Source of the DNA: Coemansia sp. RSA 922
Lineage: Eukaryota > Kickxellomycota > Kickxellomycetes > Kickxellales > Kickxellaceae
Direction: 5' to 3'
Length of the DNA: 41,606 bases
Assembly (NCBI GenBank): GCA_027577415.1
Contig: JANBQS010000067.1
Span: forward strand, 1 to 41,606
Under the pieces are notes generated by a model. It was not told where the DNA came from. It ran no database searches and was given only the letters and a program-made list of their open reading frames with translations. The translations under genes and the position numbers were made by a program. Of this stretch, positions 25,938 through 34,083 are shown in pieces (position 1 is the first letter of the stretch; the number at the start of each line of letters is the position of its first letter).

Positions 25938-27701
25938 ATGACAAGGCCATCGTCATTTCAGACACTCCCCATTCTTGTCACTGAACTTATAGTCGACTAC
26001 GTTGCGGGAAAAGAAACGAAAGTACCAGTTTTTAATCCTGCCGAAGTAGGCACCCACTCGGCGATTAGGCGCGCTGAGTCCGAGACTGAAGGGCGTCTGC
26101 TACGACAGCTACCACTTCTGTGGGCTTGTAGCAGCTTTCGCGCAGTAGTGTTTGCCAGCTATTGCAAGAGGTGTGCGATACGATTTATCGGTTCTCGACA
26201 CAACAGGCGTGCTGTCACGCGGAACAATTGGCCAGGTCGCCTCAAGAATCTCGATATCCCCGTGCACTTGCTAGCCAAGGAGCTGTTGATGGAAGTCAGC
26301 TTGCGAGATATCTACTTGGGCCATACCTTGGGTATGCTTTTGCTTCAGTACAACATAGCTCGTGTGTTTCCAAAGGTCCGTTCGCTGGAATTCCAGTTTA
26401 CCTTGATCTACTCAGATTCGGATATTGCCGCCAATTCGCGAAGGATCCTGACAAATATAGGCTCGTTCGCGCGTTACATTGGACAGGTAGTGCCCATGGT
26501 CCGTACGGTGAGCGTCTCTCTCAGTTACATCTCTAATAGGGTACCACAGACTCGCGTGCCCTTCTTTGGCGATCTGGTCTCGCAGCTTTACCGACTTGCT
26601 GGCCACATCGAGTATTTCCGCAACTGTCATACGGTGCCCGTCGAGCTTCAACCGACAATTATCTCCAATTTGACAACTATGGACTGTCATGTAGACGGTA
26701 ACATTGAGTTGCTTATGGCGCTGGTGCGACGGAATGCGTCGACACTACAATCCCTGACTACAAGGTCTCTAATGTATGTTGACATTTCCGGACTTGTGCG
26801 GGACCCGAGTGGTGGCGGCTATGTACAGTACACTAGTATGTGCATGCTAAAACTGTATCATTTTACAAATTTGGCCACATCGCAGCATACTGTATTTGAT
26901 GGTGCCTTGCCATTTCCCATGCTGCGAAGCCTACAAGTTCTGTTCGACTTTCCATTTGGCGACGACACGCTATTCAGGGGTAATGCGAAAACGCTCGAAT
27001 ATTTGCACCTCCAGCTGGACGATCTATCGGTTTCCGTGTTTCAAAGGCATCGCGTATTTACGCCAGTCAGCCATCCTAAGCTACGCCGCGTGAAGATTCA
27101 GCACGCGAAAGGACGCAAGCCCAGCACGCTTAGTACTACGTCAGACTACCTGCGCTTTGTGCTAAACATTTCAAGCAACGCAGCCGTATGCTCGTTCTAC
27201 GACGTATCAGGCGTACTTGGGCTGCAATCTGAGCTCTTGTTATTCGACGATCATCGTCATATCAGAATCCTAGATATGCCAAACGTACGATTTGACCTTT
27301 GGTATGCTTTTGGCTTGATAAGGTCACTGCCTCTTCTTGTGGTTCTACACACCCTGTCCCCGACTCTTGGACAGATGCCTAAAGGAATCTCACTAGACAA
27401 GCTTCCTAAATACGTCGCCGCGACTTACGCCTCGATTGGAAAATCGTTCCGGTGCTGGCGGTTTTCTAATAGCCTTGGGAGGGATGTAAAGCGCACAGCC
27501 ATGTGTGTGTTGTTGTTGTCCCTGATATATCCGCGGGCAGTTGTTGCTTTAGTTCATGCAGAACCTGTTGAGTTGTTGTTATCGGAGATGCGCTTGCTTC
27601 AGGTCAGGAAAGCATTTAAGGATTATAGATCGCGCTGGGAATACTTGTTGCGCGATAACCGCAGGAAAGGGTGTGTTCCCTGCAAATATACTTTCTACTA
27701 G
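25938..27701 (+). CDS. F-box/LRR-like protein, 587 aa
   Basis: Full-length member of a family expanded in Kickxellales-type fungi (recall). The ATG at 25938 opens 'MTRPSSFQTLPILVTELIVD', an F-box-like segment ('LPILVTELIVDYV', about 10-22) followed by 'LLWACSSFRAVVFASYCKR'. The remainder is leucine-rich, with family blocks 'LVRRNASTLQSL', 'LPFPMLRSLQVLFDFPFGDD' and 'TLFRGNAKTLEYLHLQLDD'. Presumed role is substrate recognition for an SCF ubiquitin ligase, but the F-box is weak. It is intronless. The next gene is a paralogue in the same orientation, 222 bases downstream. Confidence 0.75.
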   Translation: MTRPSSFQTLPILVTELIVDYVAGKETKVPVFNPAEVGTHSAIRRAESETEGRLLRQLPLLWACSSFRAVVFASYCKRCAIRFIGSRHNRRAVTRNNWPGRLKNLDIPVHLLAKELLMEVSLRDIYLGHTLGMLLLQYNIARVFPKVRSLEFQFTLIYSDSDIAANSRRILTNIGSFARYIGQVVPMVRTVSVSLSYISNRVPQTRVPFFGDLVSQLYRLAGHIEYFRNCHTVPVELQPTIISNLTTMDCHVDGNIELLMALVRRNASTLQSLTTRSLMYVDISGLVRDPSGGGYVQYTSMCMLKLYHFTNLATSQHTVFDGALPFPMLRSLQVLFDFPFGDDTLFRGNAKTLEYLHLQLDDLSVSVFQRHRVFTPVSHPKLRRVKIQHAKGRKPSTLSTTSDYLRFVLNISSNAAVCSFYDVSGVLGLQSELLLFDDHRHIRILDMPNVRFDLWYAFGLIRSLPLLVVLHTLSPTLGQMPKGISLDKLPKYVAATYASIGKSFRCWRFSNSLGRDVKRTAMCVLLLSLIYPRAVVALVHAEPVELLLSEMRLLQVRKAFKDYRSRWEYLLRDNRRKGCVPCKYTFY

Positions 27702-27787
27702 ATTGGGTGGTTATTAATGGAGAAACAGTTATCTAGCTAGCAATTTTTGATGTACACAAGTAAAGACCGCGTAGTTCCCCACTCCAG

Positions 27788-29294
27788 ATGCGCATAGACA
27801 CGTATCTTGTAGGATCTACAAGGGCTTTATCTAGACCAGATCCGGCAGCTTGTTTGGCTAAGGCACACAAATCGATCCCCACAAGAGGGGTTTTCTTGGT
27901 GTTCGCTTATTCGCACATTTCCGATGGTTCGCTCGATCAGTTTTTTGTTCTCTCTTCCATCAGCAACAGAGCAGCAGACGTTTATTGCGACTACTTCGCC
28001 CGATGCCGAGTCTAACATTAGTGCGTTTGTGAAGCGAGTTAAGCAAATAGCAACTAAGCTAGAGAAAATTGGCATTATAATATCGCCCCACGATAACGGG
28101 CCTCCTTCTCCCGTTCAGCAGCTCAACGACCTTGTTCAACAGCTCTGTCAACAAGCGGTAGACATTGAGTACGAAGTTAGCCGCCAGCCAGTCATTCTCG
28201 ATCAGCGACTAAATGGCTTACGTAACCTGGTCTATGTCAGCTTCGACTCTACTGATGGTGGTGAGCAGATAGTACAGCTGGTACGACGCAACGCATCGAC
28301 ATTACAGTCTCTGGACGTTCTTGAATCGACGCTTACAAACGTAAACGGCCTTATTCTGAACGACGACGGCGGCTATATGCAATACCCTTGCCTGCACACT
28401 CTCAAATTCAGTGGTCGACGTGGTCCAGATGTGCCTCGGCTGCTAGTATTTCCAGGCGCAGTGCCCTTTCCCAATCTCCGGAAGTTGAGTATTGGACTTA
28501 AGTGCCTTTTTGGCGACGACACGTTGTTCAGAGGCAATGCGGCCACACTTGAAACTCTATCTTTGAGCCCCAGTCCAACTTCAGCCAGAGTTATTCGAGA
28601 GTACAGGGTTTTCACGCCAGTTAGCCACCCAAAGCTCCAATACGTCAGGTTCGGGGTGAGCTCGGATTCTGAACCAAATCTTTTTGATACTGACGTCGAG
28701 TACCTGCGGTTTGTACTGAGCATTGGGCCCAATGCCCATGTGCGAGCCATATACGATCGTTTTGTTGGTCTGGAGTTCCAATCTCTAATCCCCGCGTTTG
28801 GCGAGCACACTTGCATCCAAGTCCTAGCATTGGAAGGTTTGCACTTGAACCTCTGGGACGCCATTGCGTTGGTCACAGCACTCCCGCTTCTTTCAGATTT
28901 ACGCACCTTGCTTCCTGTTCTTGGTCCATTGCCTAACGGAGTCGCAAAGCACAAGCTACCTGCCTATGTAATCGCCAACTATGCCCCAACGGGAAATCGT
29001 TTTCGTTGCTGGAGTTATGGATATAATGTAGGCGGCAATAGCTTCAAGGAAGCTGTACGTTGTGTGTTGTTGTTGGCATTGGTTTGCCCAAATTTTGACT
29101 ATGCAGCGGTAGGATTGAGCGGCGAGCTATTCATGGCGCACATGAAGGAGATGATCACTACTGACGGATTCAGACCATATGCGGCTCGATTGCGGCGCTT
29201 GTTGTTTGGCGGAGCTAAAAACAAAATCCGCAGTGTCAAAGGCTTACTGGCGGCGGAGGAAGCAGCGCGTGCGAGATGGGAAGGCAGGGTATAG
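27788..29294 (+). CDS. F-box/LRR-like paralogue lacking its N-terminus, 456 aa
   Basis: The intact open frame starts at the ATG at 27924 and gives 456 aa. It matches the upstream 587-aa protein from about its residue 160 onward ('FPMVRSISFLF' against 'FPKVRSLEFQF', then 'LVRRNASTLQSL', 'PFPNLRKLSIGLK', 'GDDTLFRGNAATLETL' and 'VFTPVSHPKLQYV'). The F-box and the first 160 residues are missing. In 27788-27923 a different frame ('IDTYLVGSTRALSR') resembles the segment just before the matching region. The gene is therefore a 5'-truncated, frameshifted copy whose LRR part stays open. It may be a pseudogene or a shortened protein. The C-terminus is Arg/Ala-rich ('EEAARARWEGRV'). Confidence 0.55.
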
Positions 29295-29846
29295 AGTAAA
29301 GCGAGTAGCCTTATTTGTATAAAATGTGGAATTCATAGTGACGTTCATAATCCACCAAGAATGCTAATAGTTCCATGTACTCTCAATGACAAATACAGGG
29401 TCACTTGCTATCTATTTTTATATAAGCTCACTAGTCAAGCGTGGCATGCTTCAGACATGGCTGGTTTAGCACTGCTTACTTTCCAGATGGCGTGTCGGCA
29501 ATCTGCAAAGAGGCACTTTAAAAAGCCCTCTTTTTCTGCGAACTCTCTTTACACACACGCCATTGTACATAAAGATTGCAAAAAGTAATCAACACATTTC
29601 CAAAAAGACATTCTCTTTTTTTATAAAGTCTCATACAAAAGCCTCTTTAACAATTCTAATAAAGGCATAGTACAAAGGCGGCCAAGTGTGGCTACAGGCA
29701 ATGAAGCACGAACTGTAGTCCAAAGTAAATCGGCCGCACTTCTTTACATCTTGCCTATCTAATTATCTTGTACACTATTTTTTTCTATCCTACTCTCCAT
29801 TATTATTATTTTATTGTATATCGCACTTGTATTATTTGATTTGCAC
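29295..29846. other. Intergenic, nothing recognised
   Basis: AT-rich spacer between two F-box/LRR genes. A TATA-like 'tttttatataagc' is at about 29416-29428. A pyrimidine-rich stretch at about 29775-29800 precedes the next start. The short open frame at 29361-29588 has no conserved feature. Confidence 0.4.
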
Positions 29847-31553
29847 ATGGACATGCAACATGAGTACAGCATTCAGGCATTGCAGGGCCATCTGGTACGG
29901 AAAATCGCGTATAGAGCTAGCGAATGGGCAAAAGTAGACTTGCTAGATTCCTTGCCAAGTACTGGCAATCCAATGTGGAAGATGCTTAAATACCTCCAGC
30001 TATGTCAGAGCTGGAGATTTCACTGTCAACCGCTAGTGTGTCAGGAGGTATCCATTTCGATCAACAAAACACTAGATGCCATTGACACTTCTCACTACTG
30101 GTCACCAACAGCTAATGATATTATAGAGTGTGGCGGTCAGCACTTTACAAAACACGCATACCTACGCATATCGTACAGCGCAGTACTAACTGGAGTATTG
30201 GCTAGACTCTTGGCCTCTGAGCCATACTGCCAGGCTGTTTTTCCACAAGTAGAGTCCATTCAGCTCAACTTGGCCAAGGGTGGAGCGCTTTCTGGCCTTG
30301 ATGATGTAGAGTGTAGACAGAACGTTAGCAAGTTTGTCGGGCGTATAAAGTCGATGTTTCCCAACGCAGAAATGTGTAGTATAAGCAATACGATGTTTTG
30401 CTTACCGGAAGAAGATAATGCTACAAAACACTATAGTCAGTTGGTGACTGAGCTTGCTCAGAACGCTCGGCGGATAAAATACTACACATCCAACGAGATG
30501 TTCAGCATAGGCACATTGGTCAATCTCTCCAATTTAACGCACTTGGTGTATTCAGAGTGCAACAGTACTAATGCATTTATCCAGCTGGTGCTAAACAATG
30601 CCAGTACCCTACAGGTGCTTAATTTGGATCTTGATAACCCAGAACTGTTTACACAATTCGTGCACACTGATACTGGTATGCAGGTAGCCTATCCTTGCCT
30701 TCACACGCTAAAGTCAATATGTACTAGCGATAACATAATTGAGCGGCGTTGTTCTCCACTCCACACGCCTTTCCCAAATCTAACACACCTGACTATGACG
30801 CACAGCTACCCTTTTACTAACGACGCCTTGTTCCGAGGAAACTCTACATATATGCAACACCTGGCGATACACTTGGATGTCATTGACCTTTTGATATTGG
30901 ATAGAAGCGGTGTGTTTGAAAAGAACAAATTTGCCAAACTCTCAGTGCTAGATTTGGATATAAATCTGATCGACCAGCCGTTCAACCTCGAGTTTGGACA
31001 AAGGATATGCCGGATTCCGCTCGAAATAGCTACAGGGATTGAGAGTTTACGACTAAACTTTTTTGGATTTCCATACAAGGAGTCACTGCAAAGTAGCTTT
31101 GCCTCGTTGCCTGTTTTAGGGCAACTTAAATATTTAACAGTCATTGGCGTCTCCCTAACTTTTATGGAAACTATTAGCCTTTTAGGGTATCGTCCAGAGC
31201 TGTCTCAACTGATGTTTGACCCGCAAACATCAGACTACGAGGAAGAAGACTTTGAGATCGAGGAGGCACATAGAGTGGAAGAAATCCAGCTAGTCGATCA
31301 GCTGTACTTGGATAAAGTGTTGTCAAATTCGGCGCTGAAGCATGTTATTTTTCAGAAATCATCGTATGCTGATATGAATGGTGCTTCGCATTTTGCCTGT
31401 CAGCTTGCTATCCTGTGTCCTCATATTACCTGTATTAGGTGGGGCTATCACTCGTCCGCTTTTGATAGCTGTTGTAAGGAAAACGCGGCCAACTCGTTGT
31501 ATTCAGCATACAAGACACGACTTTGTGATGTGGAGTGGGTAAAAGCAAAATAG
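29847..31553 (+). CDS. Divergent F-box/LRR-like protein, 568 aa
   Basis: Third member of the local family, more distant. The start at 29847 (alternative 29853) gives 'MDMQHEYSIQALQGHLVRKI'. The N-terminal segment with 'LCQSWRFHCQPLV' replaces the F-box region of the first member. Family landmarks remain: 'FIQLVLNNASTLQVLNLDLD', 'YPCLHTLKS', 'TPFPNLTHLTMTHSYPF' and 'NDALFRGNSTYMQHLAI'. An acidic loop ('DYEEEDFEIEEAH', about residue 470) is unique to it. It is intronless. The lower identity suggests an old duplication. The likely role is as an adaptor, but the F-box is not clear. Confidence 0.65.
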   Translation: MDMQHEYSIQALQGHLVRKIAYRASEWAKVDLLDSLPSTGNPMWKMLKYLQLCQSWRFHCQPLVCQEVSISINKTLDAIDTSHYWSPTANDIIECGGQHFTKHAYLRISYSAVLTGVLARLLASEPYCQAVFPQVESIQLNLAKGGALSGLDDVECRQNVSKFVGRIKSMFPNAEMCSISNTMFCLPEEDNATKHYSQLVTELAQNARRIKYYTSNEMFSIGTLVNLSNLTHLVYSECNSTNAFIQLVLNNASTLQVLNLDLDNPELFTQFVHTDTGMQVAYPCLHTLKSICTSDNIIERRCSPLHTPFPNLTHLTMTHSYPFTNDALFRGNSTYMQHLAIHLDVIDLLILDRSGVFEKNKFAKLSVLDLDINLIDQPFNLEFGQRICRIPLEIATGIESLRLNFFGFPYKESLQSSFASLPVLGQLKYLTVIGVSLTFMETISLLGYRPELSQLMFDPQTSDYEEEDFEIEEAHRVEEIQLVDQLYLDKVLSNSALKHVIFQKSSYADMNGASHFACQLAILCPHITCIRWGYHSSAFDSCCKENAANSLYSAYKTRLCDVEWVKAK

Positions 31554-31877
31554 ATATAGCATGTATATTACGTGATTAAATTAACATGTGACAGGTGGAA
31601 TATATTTTTAAAAACAGACATGATATCTGGTAGGACACAGATACGACCTCCTTCACCTTTGTAATAAGCAGGTAGTATCGTTTCTGAATCCATATTGAAA
31701 AATGTTGAGAAGAAAGAAGAGAGCATCATTTTTTTTTTACCTCTTTTCCATCCACTTTTTCCTTGGAATAAGACACTATTTAAGAGCTATGTTCACTATT
31801 CTTCTTTCCTCTCTTTTTTATATTTCAACACACATAAATACTTTTTTGTTTAGAACCAACTATATACTTTTTTTCAT
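31554..31877. other. Intergenic, nothing recognised
   Basis: 324 bases, T-rich toward the downstream ATG (31725-31877 contains several T runs, typical of a fungal promoter and leader). A weak TATA-like 'ctatttaagag' is at about 31775-31785. No gene. Confidence 0.4.
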
Positions 31878-32336
31878 ATGGCTAAGGAGCTACCAACATG
31901 GTATCAAGTAGAAGTATGGATGTATGATTGGATAGAGTGTAGGTCAAGAAAGGATTTGGTTAATCTGGGTGTCCAGTACGTGTCAGAAAAATATTACGAA
32001 CCAGAAGCTAGACGTTTAAGGAACTTCCTACCTTCTTCATATGCCACATGTTCAATATACTATATAATCGATGGTAGAACCGTAGAGACTAATGCACTAG
32101 AGGCCACCTACCCAGTCTCGGGTGATTTCAAGGTGGTGTTTGTTCCTTCAACGAATACAGCCAATGTAGCTGCCCTCGCTAAATCCGAATCATACGACAA
32201 AGACACTGATCCCAATTGGCTGGGTGACTATTTGCTCCACATTAAGAATGCCAATACTATTAATTATGCCTTCAACAGCGAGATAAATTGGCTTGGGTTC
32301 AGAAGAGTACCCATTGAAGAGGCTCGTTGGTTCTGA
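31878..32336 (+). CDS. Orphan protein, 152 aa
   Basis: Single-exon open frame from the first ATG at 31878. Aromatic-rich start ('MAKELPTWYQVEVWMYDWIE'), charged helix-like region ('RKDLVNLGVQYVSEKYYEPE'), then a beta-like part with 'CSIYYIIDGRTVETNALEAT', and a C-terminus ending 'WLGFRRVPIEEARWF'. There is no signal peptide, TM segment or known catalytic motif. It stands alone among the F-box cluster and converges with the Serinc gene 54 bases away. Not recognised; probably lineage-specific. Confidence 0.55.
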   Translation: MAKELPTWYQVEVWMYDWIECRSRKDLVNLGVQYVSEKYYEPEARRLRNFLPSSYATCSIYYIIDGRTVETNALEATYPVSGDFKVVFVPSTNTANVAALAKSESYDKDTDPNWLGDYLLHIKNANTINYAFNSEINWLGFRRVPIEEARWF

Positions 32337-32390
32337 GTACACTAGTATTACTCTTATTATACATTTCCGAAAAAGAATTGAAATAAATAT

Positions 32391-33800
32391 CTAGGACCAT
32401 TCTCTGTCAGGCAAGACAATAGGTGCAACCAGACTCCACGAGTACATGAGGAGACACAGCCAACTAGTAACGATCTTGACCCACACTGCGGTATGACTTC
32501 TTCCAATAATAATGACACGGTCCTCCGAGCTGATGCTATTCCAGTTCGTCAGCAGCATAGCGACGTACATAGCCGCTAAGCAAAAAATGACATGGAAGTA
32601 CGTGTAGTTATACTGCACACCCGACCTTTCGTCATCGCTGTCGTTGCCCGACTCCTCAATGTCGCTGAGTGCAGACGCGGGGAGTGCTCCACTGGCCACA
32701 GCATCGCGCAGTGCGTTCTCGCGCAACTGGGCGTTCGACTGCCCGCTCATCGGCATGGAGGAAGTCTCATCGCCAGCGAGTGCCTCGTACTCGCTGTCGC
32801 TCCTAATGAGCATGTTACCCTTAACCGCCGCGTTAGTCGTACTATAGCAGATGGCGCCAATAGTGAAGAACGCGCCCACAACAGCCATAGTAGCCCGCGC
32901 ACCAGCCAAACCCGCCCACGGGTTGCATACAGGCTCGCCGTTCTCCGGCTTGCCTGGCGGCGACCCTGCCAGTGCGCTAGTGACCAGATACGTGGCGTAG
33001 GCAGACACCATGCCTGCCTGTGCCAGGCCCGATTTGATGTTAGCCTCTTGCACGCGTGGGTGTACGGAGATGACGGAAACAACAATGCAGGCAAGCATAT
33101 TCGTCGTGATAAAGAACTGGTTACGTCCACACCCATCACCAGCGAAAAACACATAGTCGACAATGGTCATAGCCGTGTAGGCAGAGTACATGGTGACAGT
33201 ACCTGCGATCAGCAGGTTGCGCCAGAGCAGGTGCTCAGTCTCCTCCCAGCGCTCAATACAGCCCTCCGCCAAGTTGTAGGCAAAATCGACCAACAACACG
33301 AGCTGAATAAGCAAAAACACGGCAGCGCCCGCCATAGCCACGTACTTGCTGTAGAACTCAAAGAAACCATTGGGAATAGCGAACGACAAGGCAGCCAGCA
33401 ACAGCCACGCCACAAATTTAGGCAGCCAGAAGCCATTCTGCAGTTTAGCACGCGGATGTCTGCTGTCGACGACGCCCATGGTCAGGAAGCCCAGAATTAT
33501 GTGCCAAAGGCTCAACGAAAAGCACATCCGGTGGACGGCCAGTGTTCCGTAGCACAGGCCCTCGGGGCATTTGAGTGATATGAACCCCCAGGATATGCGC
33601 TTCACTAGGTCTATGCCCCAGCTAGTGGTCATTGCGTATGCTATGCTGGAATTGAGCAAGAGCATTCCTGCATAGTTTAGTCGTGTGCCCATAGAACCAC
33701 CGACTTTAAGCCCGCGACAGGCCGAGCATAGGCATGAGCAGCCTAGAGAGGTCAGGCAGGATAGCACTTGGCCTGACATGCAACTTAAAAGTACGCCCAT
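32391..33800 (-). CDS. TMS1: Serine incorporator family membrane protein (Serinc/TMS1)
   Basis: 469 aa. The start at 33800 ('MGVLLSCMSGQVLSCLTSLG') is chosen because it begins the Cys-rich N-terminus conserved in the family ('CSCLCSACRG'). An upstream in-frame ATG at 33851 would add a Phe-rich leader. About ten to eleven hydrophobic helices follow. Typical blocks are 'CYGTLAVHRMCFSLSLWH', 'NGFWLPKFVAW', 'FYSKYVAMAGAAVFLLIQL', 'VCNPWAG', and the C-terminal 'YNYTYFHVIFCLAAMYVAML' with 'TNWNSIS' and 'SWSLVAPIVLPDREW'. The acidic cytosolic loop near residues 345-405 is variable. The family has been linked to serine-derived lipid synthesis and phospholipid scrambling. It shares a divergent promoter with the PANK gene. 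Confidence 0.93.
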   Translation of the reverse strand: MGVLLSCMSGQVLSCLTSLGCSCLCSACRGLKVGGSMGTRLNYAGMLLLNSSIAYAMTTSWGIDLVKRISWGFISLKCPEGLCYGTLAVHRMCFSLSLWHIILGFLTMGVVDSRHPRAKLQNGFWLPKFVAWLLLAALSFAIPNGFFEFYSKYVAMAGAAVFLLIQLVLLVDFAYNLAEGCIERWEETEHLLWRNLLIAGTVTMYSAYTAMTIVDYVFFAGDGCGRNQFFITTNMLACIVVSVISVHPRVQEANIKSGLAQAGMVSAYATYLVTSALAGSPPGKPENGEPVCNPWAGLAGARATMAVVGAFFTIGAICYSTTNAAVKGNMLIRSDSEYEALAGDETSSMPMSGQSNAQLRENALRDAVASGALPASALSDIEESGNDSDDERSGVQYNYTYFHVIFCLAAMYVAMLLTNWNSISSEDRVIIIGRSHTAVWVKIVTSWLCLLMYSWSLVAPIVLPDREWS

Positions 33801-34083
33801 TTTTAAAAAAAGAAAATTAAAAAAAAAAGTTGTTTGAAAAGTATTAGACAAAGGGTCTCGTGGCCCCAGACCTTTGTCGAAATCGTTTTTGGCTTGGCAA
33901 TAGAACCACGTGATATTAATACCAGCCAGGCAGAAGAGTATGCGAAATATTGCTGAATCTGGATATAGAGGGAGGGAACAGCGGGATCAGCAAGGGAAGA
34001 ATGTTTGGCGACGTCTCCGTCTCTTCCTTTATCTAATACTTTCCCGTTCAACAGCAATTTCACAAGAAAAAAACATAGCAAAA
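33801..34083. promoter_or_regulatory. Divergent intergenic region, TMS1 and PANK-DUF89
   Basis: 283 bases between divergent starts. It contains a palindromic CACGTG at 33907-33912, A-rich runs next to the TMS1 ATG, and an AGAAAAAAA run near 34068-34077 just before the PANK start. Confidence 0.45.

Noticed and set aside
32592..33578. 328-codon open frame on the + strand opposite the Serinc gene
   Set aside because: Arg/His-rich complement of a membrane-protein gene. No start context or similarity.
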